A DNA stretch of 64,000 bases from NCBI RefSeq assembly GCF_016888135.1, contig NZ_JACSWB010000174.1:62001-126000 (forward strand). Direction: 5' to 3'. How positions within the stretch are numbered: the stretch's first letter is position 1; every line of letters begins with the position of its first letter. The notes below the pieces were generated by a model. The model saw only the letters and a list, made by a program, of their open reading frames with translations, was not told where the DNA came from and did no database searches. Source of the stretch: Leptolyngbya sp. CCY15150 (GTDB taxonomy: Bacteria; Cyanobacteriota; Cyanobacteriia; RECH01). The position numbers and the translations under genes are program-made. Positions 48,030 through 56,698 of the stretch are shown in pieces.

Positions 48030-49295
48030 ATGGTCACGTTTAATCGATTGCTAGGGCTAGGACTAGGGGCTGGGTTGATCCTGTTTGCGGTGCAAAACTG
48101 GTCGTACTCCGTGCCGCTGATTGTGCTAGGCCGCATCTCTCTGGCCATGCCCCTATCGGTGTGGATCTTAGGAGCCTTGGGCTGTGGCGTGGCGACAGCT
48201 CTCATTCTCATGGGGCTTTTTCAGGCGGATGCAAAGCGGCCGACGGAACGCTGGACAGCGGCCAATGAGCCTGCTCCCCGGCGATCGCCACCCTTTTCAC
48301 GCTGGCGTCAAGAACCGAGGGATCGGGCCGGCAGTCCGCCTTCTGAACCACGAGCAACAAAGCGCGATCGCACTTCTCAAGCATCCCAACGATCCTCTCA
48401 ACCTGCTTGGGGAGAAACCTGGGATACCCCTTGGCAGCGATCCAAGGAAGATTGGGAGTCGTGGGAATCTTGGCAGGGTAGTATCCCCAAGGGCGATCGG
48501 CGGGAGCCCCTGGTAACGGATGCGGAAGTCCTGCGCAGTACAGCCGAGCCATCGGCGTCCCAGCCGTCCTATGGTCAGCCGCCCGAGAATCGCGACTATG
48601 GTCGGCCAACCTACACCTATGTGACCCCTGATCCCGAGCTGGATCAGCCGGTGGAAGAATCTGCCGTCTGGGACGACTGGCAGGCTGAGGAGGACGACCC
48701 GCGCGCGGTCTATCCAGAACCAGGTTACGACAACTTGGATGACGACATCTTAGACCTAGACGACGACGCAGCTTACTACGAGCGTGAGGCAGACTCCCCA
48801 TACGACGATCCATCCCAGGATGTCTCCCCGAGCGTCTCCGTCTACGATGACCCGCGCTTTGATGACTATGACCGAGATCGGGCTGCTGCCTGGCAAGCTT
48901 GGCGCGATCGCCATGCCGATGATCCAGACGTTGACGATCTAGGCTTTGACGATCCAGATCGTTCAGATAGCGATGTAGACAACGACCTAGGCGACTTAGA
49001 CGACTGGGATGATTGGGACGACGATGCCGATCAGGAGAGCGATCGCCCCGAGGAAGTTGCGCCATCTATCTACGAAGTCCAGCGAGATCCGGTACGCCGT
49101 CAGCAAAGCGGCACCCTTTATTCCTACAGCTACCGCAACGAGGAAGAGACTGCTCCAGGGTCTCCGTCGTCAGATCCATCCTCTGAGTCACCCAACACCG
49201 TCCTTCAGCCAGACGGGGTAGATCCCGACGCCCCTCGGATCTTGATCCCGCCCTATTCATCGGCGGATGGCGACGACCCACCCCCTCAAATCTAG
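48030..49295 (+). CDS. LapA-like membrane protein with long acidic tail
   Basis: The first 65 residues hold two transmembrane helices (LGLGLGAGLILFAVQNW and PLSVWILGALGCGVATALILMGLF) with a short PLIVLGRISLAMP loop, the DUF1049/LapA layout. The remaining 350 residues are highly polar: first Arg/Ser/Pro-rich, then strongly acidic with many Asp (DLDDWDDWDDDAD and similar) and Tyr, probably disordered on the cytoplasmic side. Ordinary LapA proteins are about 100 residues, so the tail is an unusual addition. It overlaps no neighbour and is close behind the FIST gene. Confidence 0.7.
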   Translation: MVTFNRLLGLGLGAGLILFAVQNWSYSVPLIVLGRISLAMPLSVWILGALGCGVATALILMGLFQADAKRPTERWTAANEPAPRRSPPFSRWRQEPRDRAGSPPSEPRATKRDRTSQASQRSSQPAWGETWDTPWQRSKEDWESWESWQGSIPKGDRREPLVTDAEVLRSTAEPSASQPSYGQPPENRDYGRPTYTYVTPDPELDQPVEESAVWDDWQAEEDDPRAVYPEPGYDNLDDDILDLDDDAAYYEREADSPYDDPSQDVSPSVSVYDDPRFDDYDRDRAAAWQAWRDRHADDPDVDDLGFDDPDRSDSDVDNDLGDLDDWDDWDDDADQESDRPEEVAPSIYEVQRDPVRRQQSGTLYSYSYRNEEETAPGSPSSDPSSESPNTVLQPDGVDPDAPRILIPPYSSADGDDPPPQI

Positions 49296-49444
49296 TCAAT
49301 CCATTAGACTCCTCATCGGCAATCGGCCCGAACGTGTAGCCGACAGCTTAACGTTTCGTAAACCGCCATGCCATGTTGGGGCGATCGCTCAGTGATAAGC
49401 TAGCAAATGCGTTTAAAAAGACTACGTTAAGAATTGGAGTCGAA

Positions 49445-50506
49445 ATGAGCGGATCGAATCAGGTTCCCTATTTGTTGCGGGCGGCTCGGGGCGAAGTGTT
49501 GGATCGTCCTCCCGTGTGGATGATGCGTCAGGCTGGGCGCTACATGAAGGTTTACCGTGATCTGCGCGAAAAATACCCCTCATTTCGTGAACGATCTGAA
49601 AATCCAGACATTGCCATCGAGATCTCGCTGCAGCCCTGGCGGGCTTTCCGTCCCGATGGGGTGATCATGTTCTCCGATATTTTGACGCCCCTGCCTGGCA
49701 TCGGTATTCCCTTTGAAATCATCGAGAGCAAGGGGCCGATCATCGACAATCCCATCCGCACCCTAGAGCAGGTGAATCAACTGCACACCCTAGAGCCGGA
49801 TGAATCCACCCCCTTTATCCGCACGATTCTGCAAACCCTGCGCCAAGAAGTAGGCAATGAAGCCACCGTGCTTGGCTTTGCTGGATCGCCTTGGACGTTG
49901 GCCGCCTATGCCGTGGAAGGCAAAAGCTCCAAAGACTATGCGGTGATTAAGCACTTGGCCTTCACCCAGCCCGAGATTCTCCACGCCTTCCTCGGTAAGT
50001 TGGCAGATGCGATCGCTGTTTATCTATGCCATCAGATTGACTGTGGCGCTCAGGTGGTGCAGTTGTTTGACTCCTGGGCTGGTCAACTGAGCCCGCAGGA
50101 CTACGACGTCTTTGCCCTGCCCTACCAGCAGCAGGTCATCCGTCAGGTCAAAGCGGTTCACCCCGATACGCCCATGATTCTCTACATCAGCGGTAGCGCT
50201 GGCGTTCTAGAGCGCATGGGTCAATCGGGCGTTGATATCGTCAGCGTAGACTGGACGGTGGACATGGCCGATGCTCGCCGCCGCCTAGGGCCCAACATTG
50301 GCGTTCAGGGTAATATCGATCCTGGCGTGCTGTTTGGCTCCAAAGCCGTCATCCGCGATCGCATTATTGACACCATCCGCAAGGCCGGCAACCGGGGTCA
50401 TATTCTCAACCTTGGTCACGGCATCCTCCAGCGCACCCCCGAAGAAAATGCCGCCTTCTTCTTTGAGACGGCGAAGCAAGCGGATCAACTGCTCGCAGCC
50501 ACCTGA
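49445..50506 (+). CDS. hemE: Uroporphyrinogen decarboxylase
   Basis: Decarboxylates uroporphyrinogen III to coproporphyrinogen III in heme and chlorophyll synthesis. The 353-residue protein has the substrate site [13 protein letters not shown], the catalytic aspartate in MFSDIL, the [11 protein letters not shown] loop and the FNLGHG-like ILNLGHGI. I start it at ATG 49445, with GGAG five bases upstream, instead of an earlier in-frame codon. A strong hairpin terminator follows. Confidence 0.97.
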   Translation: MSGSNQVPYLLRAARGEVLDRPPVWMMRQAGRYMKVYRDLREKYPSFRERSENPDIAIEISLQPWRAFRPDGVIMFSDILTPLPGIGIPFEIIESKGPIIDNPIRTLEQVNQLHTLEPDESTPFIRTILQTLRQEVGNEATVLGFAGSPWTLAAYAVEGKSSKDYAVIKHLAFTQPEILHAFLGKLADAIAVYLCHQIDCGAQVVQLFDSWAGQLSPQDYDVFALPYQQQVIRQVKAVHPDTPMILYISGSAGVLERMGQSGVDIVSVDWTVDMADARRRLGPNIGVQGNIDPGVLFGSKAVIRDRIIDTIRKAGNRGHILNLGHGILQRTPEENAAFFFETAKQADQLLAAT

Positions 50507-50533
50507 TGGTGACCCTAGGGGTTGAATAATGCT

Positions 50534-50574
50534 ATGGATGGCGATCGCTCGGTCGCCATCCATACTTGTTTTGG
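50534..50574 (+). terminator. Terminator of hemE
   Basis: ATGGATGGCGA and TCGCCATCCAT form a perfect 11-base stem with an 8-base loop (50534-50563), followed by ACTTGTTTT. Confidence 0.85.
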
Positions 50575-50608
50575 CGTATGCTAGCGTGGTCTGCGTAACG
50601 GATAATCT

Positions 50609-51598
50609 ATGACCTTTTCAGCAACTCCTAAATCTCCTGCACCTCAACGGATTTTTATCACCGGCGCGAGTGGCTGCATTGGGCACTACATTACCGAACT
50701 GTTGATTCAGCAAACCTCCCACGAGCTTTTTCTGCTGGTGCGGAATCCAGCTAAGCTCAAGCTGAATCTAGAGGCGCGATCGGGCATTCATGTGATCACC
50801 GGCGATCTCTACGAGATCGAAGACCATCGCGCGCTGCTCAGCACCATCGATACCGCCATCCTGATTGCGACGGCCTGGGGTGGCGAGCAGCGCGCCTACG
50901 ACATTAACGTCACCAAAACCCTGCAACTGATGAGCTTGTTGGATGCCCAGCGCTGCCAGCAGGTGATTTATTTTTCCACTGCCAGTATCCTAGGTCGCGA
51001 TCATCAGCCCCTGCCCCAAGCGGGACAGATGGGCACTGGCTACGTGCGATCAAAATATATCTGTCATCAGCGACTGCCCCAATTAGCGATCGCCCCCAAG
51101 GTCACCACCCTCTTCCCCACCCTCGTCTTCGGTGGCGATGGGCAAAAACCCTACTCGCAGATTTCCGCCGGACTGCCCGAGGTGATTCAATGGATGGGAC
51201 TAATTCGCTTCCTGAGTGCCGACGGCAGCTTTCATATCACCCATGCCCAGGATATTGCCCAAGTTGTCACCTATTTAGTAGACCATCCGCCTGAGCCTGG
51301 CGAATCCCGCGAATGGGTGCTGGGCAACGATCCCCTCACCGCCAATCAAGCGATCGCCCAAATCTGTCGTTATCTGAACCAGCGTATTTATTTCCGCATT
51401 CCCCTTTCGATTCACCTGGCCAATATCATCATTCGGGTTTTTCGTATTCAGATGGAAGCCTGGGATCGCTTTTGCCTAGACTATCGCCACTTTGTCTATC
51501 AAAATCCCATGAATCCCACGGTTCTAGGATTACCCCACTACTGCACCAGCATTGCCGACCTATTGAAAATCAACGGCATCGATCCAAAGCGCACCTAG
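50609..51598 (+). CDS. NAD-dependent epimerase/dehydratase family protein
   Basis: Extended short-chain dehydrogenase of 329 residues. The Rossmann motif FITGASGCIGHYI, the catalytic serine in FSTAS and the YxxxK motif in YVRSKYI are present. The C-terminal 90 residues are more hydrophobic and basic than typical sugar-nucleotide epimerases (LSIHLANIIIRVFRIQMEAWDRF), so membrane association or a lipid-linked substrate is possible. The substrate is not predictable. It converges on glnB. Confidence 0.85.
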   Translation: MTFSATPKSPAPQRIFITGASGCIGHYITELLIQQTSHELFLLVRNPAKLKLNLEARSGIHVITGDLYEIEDHRALLSTIDTAILIATAWGGEQRAYDINVTKTLQLMSLLDAQRCQQVIYFSTASILGRDHQPLPQAGQMGTGYVRSKYICHQRLPQLAIAPKVTTLFPTLVFGGDGQKPYSQISAGLPEVIQWMGLIRFLSADGSFHITHAQDIAQVVTYLVDHPPEPGESREWVLGNDPLTANQAIAQICRYLNQRIYFRIPLSIHLANIIIRVFRIQMEAWDRFCLDYRHFVYQNPMNPTVLGLPHYCTSIADLLKINGIDPKRT

Positions 51599-51618
51599 AG
51601 CAACGGCTACGCACCCAA

Positions 51619-51647
51619 CGAAAAAACCAGACCCGTGGGGTCTGGTT
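51619..51647 (-). terminator. Terminator of glnB
   Basis: AACCAGACCC and GGGTCTGGTT form a 10-base stem around GTG. On the minus strand six T follow. It may serve the convergent epimerase gene too. Confidence 0.88.
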
Positions 51648-51712
51648 GGCTTTAACCCATATTGCCTGAGGACTGGCTAGCGGCGCAACCCTTCCTCAGA
51701 AATACTGGACGG

Positions 51713-52057
<345 letters not shown>

Positions 52058-52296
52058 TCAATGACTCCTAATCAAATTCTCAAACAAGGTTATGCCACCG
52101 AGGATCATGAGCTACCTGCCTTCATGGAGAAGATAGGTTCTATCAGCTTTCCTGCCCATGCAGAAGAGCGATCGACCCTTGTGCGCACAAGAACCTCATT
52201 GTTACCCTAAACAGCGGTGACGAAACCACTCAACCGTACCGCTTACCCACTGCGATAGCAAACCTAGAGGATGCCCAGTGACTTGACTGGTTGTAG

Positions 52297-52314
52297 CACC
52301 GTGCGCTCACGGTG
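52297..52314. other. Hairpin in the glnB upstream region
   Basis: CACCGTG and CACGGTG form a 7-base stem with a 4-base loop, followed by TTTTGT on the plus strand. It sits directly beside the NtcA-type site. It resembles a small terminator reading away from glnB, but no gene precedes it on that strand. Confidence 0.45.
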
Positions 52315-52318
52315 TTTT

Positions 52319-52332
52319 GTAGTCATTGATAC
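52319..52332 (-). promoter_or_regulatory. NtcA-type binding site upstream of glnB
   Basis: Exact match to GTA-N8-TAC (GTA GTCATTGA TAC on the plus strand; the consensus is palindromic). NtcA is the nitrogen regulator known to control glnB in cyanobacteria. The predicted -10 element at 22-24 bases is poor (TACAAC), so the match is good but activation geometry is not confirmed. The rest of the 567-base gap between glnB and the AlkP gene shows no gene. Confidence 0.6.
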
Positions 52333-52618
52333 GGTTTGCTCTCCTTTGTATTCTCTCATCAAATTCTCCTAGCTCAACCATCTCGATTTCAGCGTTTGGT
52401 GACCTAGGGCGATCGCCTGATTGACTGACCAATCTTGTTCCGTAGGCTGGTTCGAGCAACGGGAGGCCCAGCGCCAGCTCAGAGTCCGTTGGGTTATGCC
52501 GACGCTAGCTCAACCTAGGTGAGAATCAGGGTTACAGAAGTTTGGTCGATCCATCCGGGGCGATCGCACCCCTATGGGTTCACCTAGCTCATCGGTTGAA
52601 GCTGAGGTTGGCATCGGT

Positions 52619-54016
52619 CTAAACCGGCAGCACCTTGCCCCGTAGCTTAGGCGGAGCCGTGAGCTGATAGCGATCGAGCAGCGTGGGCAAAATGTCATAA
52701 ATCTGGGCTTGATCGAGCACCTGTCCCCCCTTAGGCTGTTGGGGATCATGGAAAATCATGAGGCCATAGCGGGCATGGTTGGCATCATCGGGGCCGGTGT
52801 CGTTATTAGTGGTGTAGAGCTCGGCATGACCCACCGTACCAATCGATCGCCAGGCCAGTTCATCAAAATAGGCCAGCAGGTCAGGCGCAATCCCACGCAC
52901 CCGTTGATAGACCTCCTGGGGCTTGTAGACCCGGTTATCCATGGGTGTCCCATCCGGGGCAGGAATCCTAGCCAGTTTCTCGGCCAGTTCCGTACGCAGG
53001 CGCTCATAGTCAGCTAAGGGCACAATGCCATTGGGTTCACGCCCTTTGACATTGAGGAAAATCCGGGCATAGTAGCCCCCCGCGCCCCAGGCTTGGGTAT
53101 GCTCCCAGTCAATGGTCAACTCATCCAACGATGTGGGCGTGGTGGGTGATTCGACCACGCTGAGGTAGCCTTGCTCGATCAGCCATTGGTTAATACAAAT
53201 CCCTCCCACCAGCGGTCGGGCCCCGTGATCGGACACGATCAGCACAGCGGTTTGGTCGTCGCAATCGTTCAGCAGTTGCTCCACCCGCTGGTCGATATGC
53301 ACGTAGTAGTCATGGATGGCGTTGGCATAGGGAGAGCCCGGCTCATATTGAGGATGGGCGGGATCCATGGGCTTCCAGAAGGAATGGTGGATGCGATCGA
53401 CCCCCATGTCTACCAGCATCAGAAAGTCGGGATGGTCTTCAGCAATCAGCTTCTCGGCTAGGGTAAACCGCTGGTCACAGAGCTTATGGATATTGCCAAG
53501 GATCTCGGCCTTATCCTCAGACCGAAAGTGGGGCACATCTAGCAAAAAATCGCTGATCCAGCTCTGGATGCGATCGCTCAACTCGGGTGGATAGGTGTAG
53601 GGTACGTCGGTACTCGGCGTGAGAAAGCAGGAGACCATGGAGCCCTGCACCGGGTAGGGGGGCGAGGTGCCCGGTACGCCTAAGACCGCCACCTGCCATC
53701 CGGCATCCCCCAAGATGTCCCATAGCCGTGGCTCCTTGACGGCACGACCATCGCTGATCGCCATACTTTGGTAGCTACGGTTTTGGCGATTGCGGAAGCC
53801 ATAGATACCTAATTCTCCCGGATCGCGACCGCTCATCATACAGCTCCAGGCGGGCACGGTGATGGCGGGAATGCTGCTTTCCAGGCGGCCATAGCTACCG
53901 GCCGCCATCAGCCGCGAGAGGGTCGGTAGATCATCGCGCCACTGATCGAACACGAGGGAGGGCTCCATGCAGTCAAGCCCAATGATCAACAGACGCGGGG
54001 CAGATCTAAGAGACAT
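52619..54016 (-). CDS. AlkP-superfamily phosphohydrolase (phosphodiesterase/pyrophosphatase type)
   Basis: Metal-dependent hydrolase of 465 residues in the COG3379-like AlkP group. Metal and catalytic residues: D in IIGLDCMEP, the threonine nucleophile in AITVPAWSC, D and H in VDMGVDRIHHSFW, and DH in VSDHGARPLVGG. The substrate is unknown. I use ATG 54016 (MSLRSAPRLLIIG); the open frame extends to 54157, but those extra 47 residues are translated from a MITE. It follows lgt on the same strand. Confidence 0.83.
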   Translation of the reverse strand: MSLRSAPRLLIIGLDCMEPSLVFDQWRDDLPTLSRLMAAGSYGRLESSIPAITVPAWSCMMSGRDPGELGIYGFRNRQNRSYQSMAISDGRAVKEPRLWDILGDAGWQVAVLGVPGTSPPYPVQGSMVSCFLTPSTDVPYTYPPELSDRIQSWISDFLLDVPHFRSEDKAEILGNIHKLCDQRFTLAEKLIAEDHPDFLMLVDMGVDRIHHSFWKPMDPAHPQYEPGSPYANAIHDYYVHIDQRVEQLLNDCDDQTAVLIVSDHGARPLVGGICINQWLIEQGYLSVVESPTTPTSLDELTIDWEHTQAWGAGGYYARIFLNVKGREPNGIVPLADYERLRTELAEKLARIPAPDGTPMDNRVYKPQEVYQRVRGIAPDLLAYFDELAWRSIGTVGHAELYTTNNDTGPDDANHARYGLMIFHDPQQPKGGQVLDQAQIYDILPTLLDRYQLTAPPKLRGKVLPV

Positions 54017-54045
54017 AGGCACGAGGATGAGAAGGACAGTTAGGA

Positions 54046-54179
54046 GGGTGCATCCCACTTTTATAGCCCTCACCCTAAATCCCTCTCCCAAGTTGGGCGA
54101 GGGACTTTGAATCCGGCTCCCTTTTTTTGGGAGAAGGGGTTGGGGGATGAGGGTCAACTTGCAAAACTGGGATGCACCC
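54046..54179. mobile_element. 134-bp MITE with inverted termini and target duplication
   Basis: Ends are perfect 12-base inverted repeats, GGGTGCATCCCA (54046-54057) and TGGGATGCACCC (54168-54179). The flanks are an identical 8-base direct repeat AGTTAGGA (54038-54045 and 54180-54187), a target-site duplication; the right copy includes the end of lgt. The interior carries the C/T-rich and G/A-rich arms also found at 43889-43984. No transposase is encoded. Confidence 0.9.
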
Positions 54180-54181
54180 AG

Positions 54182-55009
54182 TTAGGAGGCTTGGGGGCGG
54201 CGACGCAGGTACAGGGCAGCGGCAGATCCGACAACAGCGATCGCTGATAGGAGATGCACGACATTAAACGGGGTACCGGCAAAGAACCAGGAATCGGTGC
54301 GCAAAAATTCGATAAAAAAGCGCCCGAGGGGATACCAAATCAGATACAGCAGAGTGATATCACCCGGCCGCCACTGTTTTTCAAAACGACGGGATAGCCA
54401 GAAAATAATGGCAAACCCTAGAACATTCCATAGAGATTCGTAGAGAAACAGGGGATGGAAGCGGGTGCTATCGGGATAGGCGCTGAGGTCGTTGTAGGGA
54501 GCGATGCGATGGATGGGGTCGATGCGCAATCCCCAGGCTAGATCCGTCGGCGGGCCGTAGAGTTCTTGGTTGATAAAATTTCCCCAGCGGCCGATGGCTT
54601 GGGCCAGGGGCAGGGCCAGGGCGATCGCATCCAGAAAAACCAACGCCGGTAAGTGACGAAGTTTGGTGAACAGCCACAGGGCGATGGTGCCAAAGATAAA
54701 TCCCCCAAAAATGTGGATGCCGCCGCTCCATACTTTAAGAATTTCACCGGGATGATCGAGGTAATAGCCCAAACCCTGGGGGCCACGGGGGGACTGGATG
54801 AACACATAGTACAGTCGCGCCCCAATAAAGCCAGGAATGACAATCCAGATCAGCATATCCCAGAAGTCATCAGGATCCTGTCCTTGGCGTTTCACCTGTT
54901 GGCTAGCAACCTGGGCACCGATGAAAATGGCGCTGACCATCAGCAGTCCATACCAGCGCACGGCAATGGGGCCAAACTCAAACAAAATTGGATCAACGGG
55001 TGGATACAT
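54182..55009 (-). CDS. lgt: Prolipoprotein diacylglyceryl transferase
   Basis: Membrane enzyme that attaches diacylglycerol to the lipobox cysteine of prolipoproteins. The 275-residue protein has seven predicted helices, the RWYGLL region near the N terminus, IGRWGNFINQE (Lgt signature, about residues 138-148) and a C-terminal R-containing GRFFIEFLRTDS. The sulfatase-like gene lies 20 bases upstream on the same strand. A MITE was inserted at its stop codon, whose TAA is in the target duplication. Confidence 0.95.
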   Translation of the reverse strand: MYPPVDPILFEFGPIAVRWYGLLMVSAIFIGAQVASQQVKRQGQDPDDFWDMLIWIVIPGFIGARLYYVFIQSPRGPQGLGYYLDHPGEILKVWSGGIHIFGGFIFGTIALWLFTKLRHLPALVFLDAIALALPLAQAIGRWGNFINQELYGPPTDLAWGLRIDPIHRIAPYNDLSAYPDSTRFHPLFLYESLWNVLGFAIIFWLSRRFEKQWRPGDITLLYLIWYPLGRFFIEFLRTDSWFFAGTPFNVVHLLSAIAVVGSAAALYLRRRPQAS

Positions 55010-55029
55010 GATGCCTAGAATAGGAACTA

Positions 55030-56571
55030 TTAATCTTCGAGGTAGCCGAGGTCGCGCAGACGGCGCTGCACCTCAGGATCGTCAAAATCGGACGCGCGTT
55101 CGTTGGTAACCGTGGCGGTCATCGTTCCAGCAAAGGACTGGAGGCAGTCTTGCAGCACTTCTACATTTTCCGGCAGAATGCTGCTGAGGTTCAGGCTTTC
55201 CCCAGGATCGTCGAGGCAATCGTATAGCTCAAGCTGGGTATCGCCGGTCTCAATCAGCTTATGGTTTCCTACCCAAACGGCGCGGCGCGGTTGATCACAG
55301 GCGCGATCGCGCACCAGTTCGGGCTGACGTTTTTGCAGCAGATTCAACACATTTTGGGGAGGAATGGCTTCGGAGAAGACCGGAACAGCGGCTGGTGTAG
55401 CATTCAGTTCCTGAAACAGGCTCAGGGCGGCTTCCGCCTCACTCGCCAGACCAGCGGCCGTCAGCACGGTGTGAAACAGTCGCCGAGTCGAGACGGTGCG
55501 ATCGCTCGTTTGTCCTTTAGGCAACTGACCGCTGGGGTCGTGAATAATCAGCGGCACCTGCACCAATTCGTTGTACACCGATAGGGAATGGCCAATGAAC
55601 TGCTTTTCACCCAAATGTTCACCATGGTCGGAGCAGATGATCACCAAGGTGTCTTCAAGCCGTCCCGACGTCTGCAATTGCTGGAAGAACTGCCCTAGGA
55701 GTTCATCCTGGCAGGCCACCTCCGCGTCATACATGCCGTCTAGGGTGGCCTTTTGCTGATCATCCAATGCTCCGGCCAACGGGGCCAGCCAGCCATACAC
55801 ATCGCTATTAAACTGACGCAGATAGTGCTGGGCAGAGCGATCGCTCAACACGTGGGGCGCAAATTTCTCAATGTAGCGGCGGGGAGGATGGTAGGGCATG
55901 TGGGTGCCCATCAGGTTCACGAAGGCGAACACCGGCTGCTCATCGTCCACGTTGCGCCGCTGGATCAGCAAGCTGGCCGTATCCTCCAAAGACTTGGCTG
56001 TATTGCCCTTAAAGCTCAGAGCTGTTTGCCACAGGGGCACCATCAACGGCGAAAACGAGAGGGAGAGCAGAGCATCCGAACGGGCAAAGGCATCCTGCAC
56101 CTGGCTTAGAAGACCCGCCAGGACGCGCTTAAAGACTTGCCGGTAGCGACTAATCAACCCCGGCGAGGCCCCGGCTTGGTTGGGGCGGGAGGTGAGCAGA
56201 CCGCTGTAGTTCAAAAAGCTATGGAACCCACGCCGCAGACCATTGTTGATCACTCCGACCAGGGGATTGTTGCAAAAGCCTGCTGTGTAGTAGCCACCGT
56301 CCCGCAGACGTTCTGCCAGGGTGGGAATGGTTTTAGGCAGCACCGAGTAGGACTGGAGGGTTTGGTGCTCCGATGGATAGAGCCCGGTAAACATCGACGC
56401 ATGGGACGGCACCGTCCACTGAGCAGCAGCGATCGCCCGTTCAAAGCGAGTAGCGTTGGCGGCAAAGTCATCTAGATTCGGCGACGTGTTCACCGGATAC
56501 CCATAGCATGAGAGGCGATCGGCACGTTGGGTATCCAGAACAAGAAAAACAATGTCAGGGCGGCGGGTCAT
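55030..56571 (-). CDS. Sulfatase-like AlkP-superfamily enzyme with Thr at the nucleophile site
   Basis: Hydrolase or transferase of 513 residues. Metal sites are present: LVLDTQRADRLSCYGY at the start and CSDHGEHLGEKQFIGHS later. The sulfatase CxPxR motif is replaced by TVPSH in WTVPSHASMFTG, so no formylglycine can form. That makes a sulfatase unlikely and a phosphatase, phosphodiesterase or phosphotransferase (threonine nucleophile, as in LtaS or NPP enzymes) more likely. No membrane helix is seen. It is 20 bases upstream of lgt, so probably one operon. Confidence 0.82.
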   Translation of the reverse strand: MTRRPDIVFLVLDTQRADRLSCYGYPVNTSPNLDDFAANATRFERAIAAAQWTVPSHASMFTGLYPSEHQTLQSYSVLPKTIPTLAERLRDGGYYTAGFCNNPLVGVINNGLRRGFHSFLNYSGLLTSRPNQAGASPGLISRYRQVFKRVLAGLLSQVQDAFARSDALLSLSFSPLMVPLWQTALSFKGNTAKSLEDTASLLIQRRNVDDEQPVFAFVNLMGTHMPYHPPRRYIEKFAPHVLSDRSAQHYLRQFNSDVYGWLAPLAGALDDQQKATLDGMYDAEVACQDELLGQFFQQLQTSGRLEDTLVIICSDHGEHLGEKQFIGHSLSVYNELVQVPLIIHDPSGQLPKGQTSDRTVSTRRLFHTVLTAAGLASEAEAALSLFQELNATPAAVPVFSEAIPPQNVLNLLQKRQPELVRDRACDQPRRAVWVGNHKLIETGDTQLELYDCLDDPGESLNLSSILPENVEVLQDCLQSFAGTMTATVTNERASDFDDPEVQRRLRDLGYLED

Positions 56572-56698
56572 ACGCAGTTTTGGTGACAACCTGGATTATG
56601 CTCCTCCCCATTGTGCCGTGTGGTGGCCAAACTGGGGCATGGGTCTCCACAAAATCCAGCCCCGGTAGCCCTTCTCTCATCCATAATGCAGACTAGCT

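Noticed and set aside
48208-49065. 285-codon minus-strand frame
   Set aside because: Mirror of the Asp-rich LapA-like gene; Arg/His-rich composition is an artefact of GA-rich codons read backwards.
54017-54157. N-terminal extension of the AlkP gene
   Set aside because: The extra 47 residues come from the MITE sequence; conserved protein begins at ATG 54016.
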